A stretch of DNA of 64,000 nt from Lachnospiraceae bacterium (GTDB taxonomy: Bacteria > Bacillota > Clostridia > Lachnospirales > Lachnospiraceae), in assembly GCA_017542245.1 (NCBI GenBank), contig JAFXXN010000123.1:1-64000 (forward strand), written 5' to 3'. Shown here piece after piece: positions 1 through 7,800 of the stretch (position 1 is its first letter; the number at the start of each line of letters is the position of its first letter). The translations under genes were made by a program, and so were the position numbers. Under the pieces are notes generated by a model. The model had not been told where the DNA came from, ran no database searches, and saw nothing but the letters and a program-made list of their open reading frames with translations.

Positions 1-75
1 GAAGACGTACTAAACAGGATAATGCCGTGGTCAGAGGAACTTCCGGATTGTTGCAGAAAAACAAAAACAAGGTAA
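1..75 (+). CDS. C-terminal end of a probable IS66-family transposase (partial)
   Basis: An open frame runs from the window edge to a TAA at 73-75 and encodes 24 residues containing a PWSEELPDCC stretch. Tails of the form PWS..LP..C are common at the end of IS66 TnpC transposases, which is the basis of this call. Only the last codons are visible, so the family is tentative. A stem-loop directly downstream fits the end of a rightward transcript. The main alternative is that this is noncoding. Confidence 0.4.
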   Translation, partial: EDVLNRIMPWSEELPDCCRKTKTR

Positions 76-83
76 TAACCTAT

Positions 84-110
84 GCCAGCCTTGAGGGCTG
101 GCTTTATTTG
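84..110 (+). terminator. Rho-independent terminator for the rightward gene at the window edge
   Basis: GCCAGCC (84-90) and GGCTGGC (96-102) form a 7-bp GC-rich stem with a 5-nt loop, followed by TTTATTTG. The T-rich side lies to the right, so it best serves the plus-strand gene ending at 75. It may also stop the leftward rml transcript, although that side has no T run. Confidence 0.6.
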
Positions 111-205
111 AGGTCAGGACGGGTTATTTACCATTTACCTTCCTTCTGCCACCGCTTTCAGATGCTCCCCATAGGGACTCTTCCCATATGTCTTTGCACT
201 CTCCA

Positions 206-1012
206 TCAATTTATCCTTATCAATAATCCATTGATGAAAGCTATCTCCTCTGGAGCAGAAATAGTAATTCCTTGCCTTGACTGTACCATCTCAACAAACT
301 CAGCAGCTTGGAGTAATGATGCCGTAGTACCAGTATCAAGCCATGCGAACCCCCGTCCAAGTAGTTGAACATCTAGCATTCCATCCTGTAAATACATTTC
401 GTTAAGAGTTGTTATCTCTAGTTCTCCTCTTGCTGATGGCTTAACCTGGTTAGCCATATCACTAACTCCGGAAGGATAAAAATATAAACCGGTAACAGCA
501 TAATTTGATTTCGGATTGGAAGGCTTTTCCTCTATAGATAATACCCTTCCAGTATCATCGAACTCAACCACTCCGAATCTTTCCGGATCAGGAACATAAT
601 AACCGAATACTGTAGCACGTTTGTTCTGTTCTGCATTTTTAACTGCTTCTTTAAGCATAGTGCGGAATCCATTACCATAGAAGATGTTATCTCCCAGAAC
701 CATGGCCCCAGCTTCACCGTCTAAAAACTCTTCTCCCAAAATAAAAGCCTGCGCAAGGCCATCTGGTGAAGGCTGCACTTTATAAGACAACGAAATACCA
801 AACTGGCTTCCGTCCCCCAATAATGCCTCAAATCTTGGAGTATCATCAGGGGTACTGATTATAAGTATATCCTTTATTCCAGCAAGCATCAGAGTGCTTA
901 ATGGGTAATAAACCATCGGTTTATCATATATAGGAAGTAACTGCTTACTTGTTACCTTAGTTAATGGATAAAGTCTTGTTCCGCTTCCACCTGCAAGAAC
1001 TATCCCCTTCAT
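206..1012 (-). CDS. rfbA: Glucose-1-phosphate thymidylyltransferase, 3' end frameshifted
   Basis: Makes dTDP-glucose from glucose-1-phosphate and dTTP, the first step of dTDP-L-rhamnose synthesis. The N-terminus has the nucleotide-binding [11 protein letters not shown] signature and the [12 protein letters not shown] motif. The visible frame stops after 268 residues in a non-homologous tail (LLIRIN). The usual ending is present one frame over: reading from about 224 down to a TAA at 135-137 gives a tail containing IDKDKL, SAKTYGKSPYGEHL and AEGR. One base is therefore missing near 225-226. The intact gene would be 135-1012 and about 290 residues, the family length. The catalytic core is intact, but the C-terminal helices are lost, so activity is uncertain. 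It lies 3 bp from rfbC. Confidence 0.93.
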   Translation of the reverse strand: MKGIVLAGGSGTRLYPLTKVTSKQLLPIYDKPMVYYPLSTLMLAGIKDILIISTPDDTPRFEALLGDGSQFGISLSYKVQPSPDGLAQAFILGEEFLDGEAGAMVLGDNIFYGNGFRTMLKEAVKNAEQNKRATVFGYYVPDPERFGVVEFDDTGRVLSIEEKPSNPKSNYAVTGLYFYPSGVSDMANQVKPSARGELEITTLNEMYLQDGMLDVQLLGRGFAWLDTGTTASLLQAAEFVEMVQSRQGITISAPEEIAFINGLLIRIN

Positions 1013-1015
1013 AGT

Positions 1016-1582
1016 CTACCTCCATTTATCGGCCCATTCAAAACTTTGTTCACTAAATCTAGGATGCTTTCCATCCTTTTCACTAGTCTTATATTCAATA
1101 TCTAGCTTAGGCCATTCAACTGATATATCAGGATCATCCCACGGTATGCCACCCTCACTTGATGGATCATAAACATCAGTACATTTGTATACAAATTCCG
1201 CTTTATCTGAGAGCACAAGAAATCCATGCGCAAAGCCTTCTGGAATATAGAACATATTCTTCTTTTCACTACTTAATACTACTCCTACCCACTGACCATA
1301 GGTCTCTGAACCTGGTCTTACATCAACAGCCACATCAAAAACAGCACCATGGGTAACCCTTACAAGTTTACCTTGAGTATGTTCTTTCTGAAAATGCAGT
1401 CCCCTAAGAACCCCCTTCGTTGATGAACTCTCATTATCCTGAACAAATTCCTTGCTTATCCCTGCATTATAAAACTGTTCCTTCTTATACGTCTCCATAA
1501 AATAACCACGATTATCTCCAAATACCTGAGGGGTTATAATATATACTCCTTTTAATTTTGTCTCTTCAAATTTAAATGCCAT
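1016..1582 (-). CDS. rfbC: dTDP-4-dehydrorhamnose 3,5-epimerase
   Basis: Epimerises dTDP-4-keto-6-deoxyglucose at C3 and C5, the third step of dTDP-rhamnose synthesis. The 188-residue protein is the full family length and has the cupin motif GVLRGLHFQ with the catalytic His, followed by GKLVRVTHGAVFDVAVD. The start ATG is preceded by GGAGG and overlaps the rfbD stop by one base, so the two are translationally coupled. The rest of the pathway here is rfbA and rfbD; the 4,6-dehydratase rfbB is not in the window. Confidence 0.96.
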   Translation of the reverse strand: MAFKFEETKLKGVYIITPQVFGDNRGYFMETYKKEQFYNAGISKEFVQDNESSSTKGVLRGLHFQKEHTQGKLVRVTHGAVFDVAVDVRPGSETYGQWVGVVLSSEKKNMFYIPEGFAHGFLVLSDKAEFVYKCTDVYDPSSEGGIPWDDPDISVEWPKLDIEYKTSEKDGKHPRFSEQSFEWADKWR

Positions 1583-2484
1583 TACAAATTAGCCTCCTTA
1601 AGATACCTTGATACTGCATCCTGCCATATAGGAAGAGGAGCAAACCCAGCTTCCACCAATTTTGATTTGTCCAACCGAGAATTCGACGGTCTGGCAGCTA
1701 TAGACAAACCGTATTCCCGGGTGGTTACTGGAATCACCTTTGTCTTTAGTCCATATTGCTTATAAAACTCACAGCAGAAATCATACCATGAGATATATCC
1801 GTTTGTTTCCGACTCGGAGTTTGTTGCATGATAATATCCATATTTATCAGTTTCTACCATATCTACGAGCAATCTAGAAAGATCAGAGGTATATGTAGGA
1901 GTCCCTATTTGGTCATTAACAACTCTTACACTGTCGTGAGTCTTGCCCACATTAATCATTGTCTTTAGAAAATTCTTCCCATTCAGACCAAATACCCATG
2001 CAATACGTACTATAAAAAACTTCTTAAGTATCTCTGCTACAGCCTTTTCCCCTTCAAGTTTTGTATATCCATAGTAGTTCAGGGGAGCATAGTTCTTATC
2101 ATCTGGTTTCCACGGAGCAGTCCCTTGACCATTAAACACATAATCCGTGCTAATATAAATCATTTTTGCACCACTGTAAGCACAGGCTTCAGCAATATTC
2201 CTCGTTCCTTCAACATTTATAGCATATACAAGAGCTTTCTTACTTTCATCTTCAGCACCATCAACATTAGTCCAAGCTGCACAGTGAATAACTGCATCAT
2301 ACTTTCCATCTTTAATCATATCTATAATAGATGATTTTTCTGTAATATCAGCCTTAATAAACGTAGTTTTATACGAAATAAGTAAATTAATATCTGTCCC
2401 AGTAACTTCAAATCCACGATTTAACGCTTCATTTACAACATCATAACCAAGCTGACCACTAACCCCTGTAACCAATAGTTTCAT
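1582..2484 (-). CDS. rfbD: dTDP-4-dehydrorhamnose reductase
   Basis: NAD(P)H-dependent last step to dTDP-L-rhamnose. The N-terminus has the Rossmann motif VTGVSGQLG and the protein carries the YxxxK catalytic pair in YYGYTKLEGEKA and an STDYVFNG segment. I place the start at the ATG at 2484 (300 residues) because AAGGAG lies just upstream and MKLLVTG is the canonical N-terminus. A longer open frame extends to 2568 but would add 28 unrelated residues and overlap the neighbouring gene. dTDP-rhamnose is probably used by the DUF1972 glycosyltransferase at 30582-31847. Confidence 0.95.
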   Translation of the reverse strand: MKLLVTGVSGQLGYDVVNEALNRGFEVTGTDINLLISYKTTFIKADITEKSSIIDMIKDGKYDAVIHCAAWTNVDGAEDESKKALVYAINVEGTRNIAEACAYSGAKMIYISTDYVFNGQGTAPWKPDDKNYAPLNYYGYTKLEGEKAVAEILKKFFIVRIAWVFGLNGKNFLKTMINVGKTHDSVRVVNDQIGTPTYTSDLSRLLVDMVETDKYGYYHATNSESETNGYISWYDFCCEFYKQYGLKTKVIPVTTREYGLSIAARPSNSRLDKSKLVEAGFAPLPIWQDAVSRYLKEANL

Positions 2485-2555
2485 AATATAAATGCTCCTT
2501 GTGTCATATACCGAATCCTTTAAATACATTTTATTATCATAAAGATATAGAATAA

Positions 2556-3731
2556 TTAATACTTCCATGTTCTATTAGATCCACCCCCAAAACGAACCGT
2601 TTTAATTATTCTATTCTCTATATCAATCGTAAACACATCAAATGCTTGTTCAGATACTGTACCCGAAGTCCTTATTACCAAAGGATCATTATTATACGTA
2701 GCATCGCAAGTTGTAGTAATGTATAACACACCATCTTTTATATCACTATCATCCCGATGATTATGTCCTGAAATGAAGCAAATAATATCATTTGTAGTAT
2801 TAGTAAAATCTTCATCAATATGTACATCAATATTTTCATTGTCATACTTAGCTATGGATTTATTGTTTATCGCAGATGCTATAGCTGGTAAACCAGCTCC
2901 AGCCCCACCCCCTGCAATATTTCCGTTTGGACAAGAATGTGTAATAATAATAAAATGATAATTCTCAACCTCTTTAATTCTTTCAATAATCCAGTTATGT
3001 TGATTTTGATCAATAAGTGGTTGCACCCCAAACGGGACTTCCCCACTTGTTATATTCTGGTATCCATTTATAAATATAAAACGAATTTTATGAATATCAT
3101 CATCAAGCATATAATACATATCGGACGTACCTGTTATATCACTTTCATTATTATTCATTATATGATCATAAGTAAAAGTTTCTGATTCTGTATACCCTGT
3201 ATTTTCTTCAGATGAAGTTTTGATGGTATAATCATGATTTCCTCTAATTTGATATACCTTTCCAACATATTCAACCCATTCGCACCAATTATCAACTTCT
3301 GATAAAAGCGTTTCTTTACTTCCGAATGCTCCTATTACATCTCCACCAAAAATACAAAACGGAACATTTGTTTTATCAAGAATATACTTCATCAAATATT
3401 TACTATTTCCTTGATTAGCTTGTAGATGTACATCAGTAATAAATGCAAAGGATATTCCATTTACAATATCTGTATTTATATTTACCTGATCAATTCTCTG
3501 AGAAATCCAAGAATTAGTATAATACTTGGGTAATTCTGGGATTAGATACTCTTCGCCATCATTACCATTATTAGTCAAAATACTTGGATTTTCTGTTTCA
3601 ACTGTATTCTCAACAGATGTACTTATTGAGTCTAAAGAACCATTTTCATCTATTTTAAAAGCACAAGCATTCAAAGAAAAAACAAACCCCAATAACAATA
3701 TAATAATTTTCTTTTTCATCTTTTTACTCAT
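2556..3731 (-). CDS. Lipoprotein calcineurin-like metallophosphoesterase
   Basis: Probably a surface-anchored phosphohydrolase. A lysine-rich N-terminus, a hydrophobic stretch and a lipobox (LNAC) predict lipidation. The dimetal phosphoesterase motifs appear in order: DVH (TDVHL), GGDVIG, RGNHD, THSCPNG and GHNHRDD. I chose the ATG at 3731 (391 residues) because AGAAGG lies 8 nt upstream; a TTG at 3737 is less likely. The substrate is unknown. Its position beside polysaccharide genes could mean it trims phosphodiester decorations, but that is inference. Confidence 0.85.
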   Translation of the reverse strand: MSKKMKKKIIILLLGFVFSLNACAFKIDENGSLDSISTSVENTVETENPSILTNNGNDGEEYLIPELPKYYTNSWISQRIDQVNINTDIVNGISFAFITDVHLQANQGNSKYLMKYILDKTNVPFCIFGGDVIGAFGSKETLLSEVDNWCEWVEYVGKVYQIRGNHDYTIKTSSEENTGYTESETFTYDHIMNNNESDITGTSDMYYMLDDDIHKIRFIFINGYQNITSGEVPFGVQPLIDQNQHNWIIERIKEVENYHFIIITHSCPNGNIAGGGAGAGLPAIASAINNKSIAKYDNENIDVHIDEDFTNTTNDIICFISGHNHRDDSDIKDGVLYITTTCDATYNNDPLVIRTSGTVSEQAFDVFTIDIENRIIKTVRFGGGSNRTWKY

Positions 3732-3804
3732 ATTCAAAACCTTCTGTAATTTTCATAAATTCTTTGATTATTCCTACTGCAATATCCTCTTTTAGTTTTA
3801 GCTC

Positions 3805-4014
3805 TCAATCACATGAAATTTGAACTACATCAATTTCTGATATTATATTTTTATTTATATCTAAAAAATCATACCATATCTTGTTTCTAAAAATATACGC
3901 ATTATCTCCTGTCGCATCTATGCCTAACAACAGATATGTCAATGCTCTACCCTTGAAAGATAGTTTGAAACATTTATGATAAGCGATATCATACCACTTT
4001 TTATAGTTCAGAAT
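3805..4014 (-). pseudogene. Remnant of a protein-coding segment
   Basis: Between the metallophosphoesterase and the HTH gene, the minus strand has a 70-codon open stretch with protein-like composition and no usable start codon. It is offset by one frame from the end of the HTH gene (4001-4462) and overlaps its last codons. It could be the lost C-terminus of that protein after a frameshift or the tail of a deleted gene. I do not recognise the family. Confidence 0.3.
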
Positions 4015-4462
4015 TCATTTTTTTATTTCTCCAACGTTCCACCCTCTTGGCGTTTCCGCTTTTATTCTCTAGTTCATATACCACCTTTTCATATGGCAGA
4101 TACATAGATACGCAAGCAACCGTTAACTTTAGCCTTTGTGCTACCAAAGGTATGGATTTCAGCTTATCATATTCTCTTTGTACTTCACGGGATCTTTCTG
4201 TGCTCCAACATCCTCCGGTTATCAGAATCTTTCTGATTTTTGCCGTAGATAGCTCAATATCATAAGAATTCATTAGTTTTTTTCTAAAGCCTTCTAATGA
4301 CAGATGATTTGACCTCTCTCCCGGTTTCCAATCCACCCCAAATGGCTTACTATCCTCAGTCTGATCATCATAACGATCCTCATACAGACCGCATATATAT
4401 TCCACATACTCTGCACTAGGATCAGCTTTTATCTTCTTTCTGCCATCAACTTTTCCCAACAT
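4001..4462 (-). CDS. Small helix-turn-helix family protein (YLPY.K motif)
   Basis: A 153-residue basic protein. The central part reads KIRKILITGG, then SREV, a helix-turn-helix-like segment (LVAQRLKLTVACVSMYLPYEK) and NAKRVERWR. This layout matches a widespread but uncharacterised Firmicutes family with a YLPYxKxxY signature after an HTH. DNA binding is likely; the target is unknown. A consensus promoter lies 77-105 bp upstream, so it is transcribed on its own. Its end overlaps a possible remnant in another frame, so a C-terminal truncation is possible. Confidence 0.65.
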   Translation of the reverse strand: MLGKVDGRKKIKADPSAEYVEYICGLYEDRYDDQTEDSKPFGVDWKPGERSNHLSLEGFRKKLMNSYDIELSTAKIRKILITGGCWSTERSREVQREYDKLKSIPLVAQRLKLTVACVSMYLPYEKVVYELENKSGNAKRVERWRNKKMNSEL

Positions 4463-4538
4463 CGTACAATCCTTAATCTCTATAAATTTCTTGATCTATC
4501 GACCATTTATTGATCATCTATTAATTCTAACAATTGTC

Positions 4539-4567
4539 ATTATACTATCACTAAAATAAAAAGTCAA
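4539..4567 (-). promoter_or_regulatory. Sigma-70-type promoter for the HTH gene
   Basis: On the minus strand TTGACT (4567-4562) and TATAAT (4544-4539) are separated by exactly 17 bp, a near-perfect vegetative promoter. It points at the gene starting at 4462. Confidence 0.8.
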
Positions 4568-4574
4568 ACACTTA

Positions 4575-4602
4575 ATTTCTATTAACACATTTCTATTAAC
4601 AC
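4575..4602. repeat. Two tandem 14-bp repeats
   Basis: ATTTCTATTAACAC occurs twice back to back (4575-4588 and 4589-4602), immediately upstream of the -35 box of the HTH gene promoter. It could be a binding site for a regulator, or simple slippage. Confidence 0.7.
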
Positions 4603-4618
4603 ATACAATCGGTTGACA

Positions 4619-4660
4619 CGAGAAATTCAGCGGTCATAAATCATTCCCGCTAAATTCTCG
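4619..4660. repeat. Imperfect inverted repeat in the intergenic region
   Basis: About 15 bp at 4619-4633 (CGAGAAATTCAGCGG) pairs imperfectly with 4646-4660 across a 12-nt loop. There is no T run on either side, so it is not a typical terminator. The remaining intergenic sequence up to 4862 shows nothing else recognisable. Confidence 0.55.
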
Positions 4661-4862
4661 CATCAAACCATACTCTAATGGAAGCTACCAAAAATCCGCA
4701 TAATAAGCTGTACATAAAGTGAGACAAACATTAAATGTTTTCAAATCCATTCAAAGTCCATTCATGCCTCGATATAATCACATTATGAAATCGCCCAATG
4801 CGGTACGTTCAATTTTGCTACTCTTCTTTAGTAGGTGACAATCAGAACCCTCCCCAGTGTCA

Positions 4863-7800
4863 TCAACCGAATCCGACTGTAACCTTAATCCACTTTTTCC
4901 CAACACCAGGAATTTCAACACCTAAATTAACCTCGCCAAAACTTTCTGCCACAATCAGTCCGTTTTCATCAATTCTAGCAATATCACTATCATCCGTGAA
5001 CCAGCCAAAATCTACAGTATTACCATCAGGTCCAATAACAGTAGCTGAAAGCTGCATCGTCTCACAAGGTGAAAGTTCTACATCACCTGAAGAAAGAGTC
5101 ACTTCAACAACACTTATCACAGCCTTCTGTGTATTGCCGTACTGGTCGGTGGCTGTAACCTTCGCGGTGCCCCTTGAAACGCCACAGACACCGGTAAACA
5201 GTTTGCCATCCTCATCGGTAGCATTAATCTCATTGAATTTAACGATATTGGCATTCTCAGTCATCCAAGTAATTGTCCTATCTACGCCCTTATCATCTAC
5301 TTCAAGGCGAGTTCCCTGTCCAGCAATAAATGTTCGCGAACTAAAGGACAAGGTAAATGAATCAACCTCAGAACATTCGTATTGTGAACACCATTCTTCG
5401 TGATCACCATTCGTGCCACTACATTCAGGACATTCATCTGTAGCTATAATCTCTATCACAACATCCGCTGAATAATCACCCACTACCAGTCTGAAATATA
5501 AATATGTATCTTTCTCACAAGCAGGTGTGTATTCCAGATTTCTAATGATGCTTACATCGCCTTCTTCCAGTTTAGTGTAGTTTTCCCCATCCTCACTGTA
5601 CAGATAGTAATATGTATCATCCTCAACTGTACTCTGAACATAAGGAATTAACACAACTTTATCTCCATAAGAAGGATTAGGTACATAGCAGTAAACAGTA
5701 TCAGATTGTGCCCTCAAGCCAACAGGCTGAGTAAAAGGACAACCCTCAAAAGCATCAACAGCCAAGGATCCTACTACCTCTCTAAGATCATCCAAATCGT
5801 AGTCAGTGCCAAGATAGCCTTCTAAGCCACCAAAACTAAACTCACTAAGGTTGGAACAGTCCGCAAATGCACAAGTTTCAATTGTAGTTGCAGCAGCACT
5901 AAGTCTAAATTCTTCCAGATTGCAGCCCCTAAACGCCTCTGCCTCGATTACGCAAATGCCACTGCCGTTAGTAATCTCATTCAAATTAGAGCAGTTCTTA
6001 AACGCACGAGCTCCAATTGAAACAACAGAGTCAGGAATCCGTATGGATGTAAGTGTGGAATTATCCATAAATGCCTCTGCACCTATCTCGGTAATATTCA
6101 TGTCATTAATCGAGTCAGGAATTGTAACGCTGTAAGATGAACCTTTGTATTCGATAACTTCAAGATTGCCGTCATCCAGCATCTTATATATAACATTATC
6201 CTTTTCAAAAGTCTCATCACCCTCTTCATCAATCCACGTAGCATACAGGCTTATATCCTGTGTAACTGTAATCTTTGAAGGGAAAACACCGTTTTCGGTT
6301 CTCCACCCTGCAAAATGATAACCATCCTTATACGGTATCCCTATCTCACCGGGATAGAGCACGCCGGAGTATCTGTATGCGCCACGATTGGAAGGAGTAA
6401 GAATAATCACGCCGTTTTCATCGCCTGCGTCATTACCCCAGAGAACACCGCCATCCAGTGCAAGATGTACCTCGGGATAATCATAATTGACCCACTCAGC
6501 CCTTATGATCATGCCGGATCTTACACGAACACCATTGTAAATAGGTACAAATATTACAGGATCGTTGTTTTCAGAGCCGTTTTCGGAGCCATTAGCAGAA
6601 CCATTGTCATTTGTATAACCAACGCTCCAGCCGATGAACTCGCAACCTTCCTTCTCAGGGTAGAAATTACGGTTCAAGTCGTATACAGTTATGTAATCAC
6701 CCTCAATTTGATACATGGTTACACTATCATCATAAAGCGGATTTCCATCTTCATCAGAATCATAGCAGAACTGACCACCGGCAAAATCAATCGGTATCTG
6801 GATTGGCTGTGCCCAGATAGCATAAACCTTTACAGTTCCTAACGAAGCAAGATCAATCTCCCAGTCAGTAACTGCATCCGTTGCATTCTTGTCAAGTGAC
6901 CAGCCTATAAACCTATACTGAACCGGATAGATAAAATACTCGCCTGTTTCCTGATTGTATGGATATTGATACCTCTCAGGCCACCACTCGCCGATATTAT
7001 ATGTTTCTTCGTCGTAATTATGATTTTGAACACGCACGGTTTCCTTGTAGCTTTCACCATCCCAGTTCCAGCCGCCACCATTAGCATCATAGATTATGGT
7101 AAGCTTCGGAGCATATACTGCATAAAGAGTGATAAAGAATCCCTCTTCAAGCTCAGGGAAAGTAACTGCATCATCTGCCGTTCCTGCTTCTCCATAGTCC
7201 GAAAGCATTTTATAATCTTCATCCCAAATAAGCTCCGCATATGGATCATCCAGTGAGGAATCAAAAACAAAATCAGGATCCTTTGACCAGCCAACAAACT
7301 CATAATGTATTTCATTTGTTACTTCGCCGTTGTCACCATATTCATACTCAACCTTATTAGGTCTCCAGCCATCCAGCCATTCCTCATCATCCTGGCGTTG
7401 GTTACGATAATGAACCTCACCGGAAGTCTCACCACTCTCTGAATTCCAAGCTTCGTTGCCGTTTTCATCAAGGAACAGACCGCCGTTTGCATCATAAGTA
7501 ATTCCTATAACCTTAACCCAGTCAGGATACAAGTCATACTCATCACCATAAGAAGGAACGATCATCTCATCGTCCATTATCACAGGCTCACCCTTATCAT
7601 CATACATAATCCAGTGGCGTGCCTCCCAGTGTCCCATCTCAGGGAATTCTTCGCCGAAGTAATAATGATATCCAGCGCTTAAGATATGCTCACGGTAACC
7701 ATTATCACCGTTAGGCCAAGAACTGTAATCATTGCTCTCACCTTCATCGTCACCGTCATGGTAACGTACTACAGGGTTCTTCTTCCAAACAGCATATAAG

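Noticed and set aside
4619-4660. Terminator for the large surface gene
   Set aside because: It lies about 200 bp past the stop and has no T run on the relevant side, so it is listed only as an inverted repeat.
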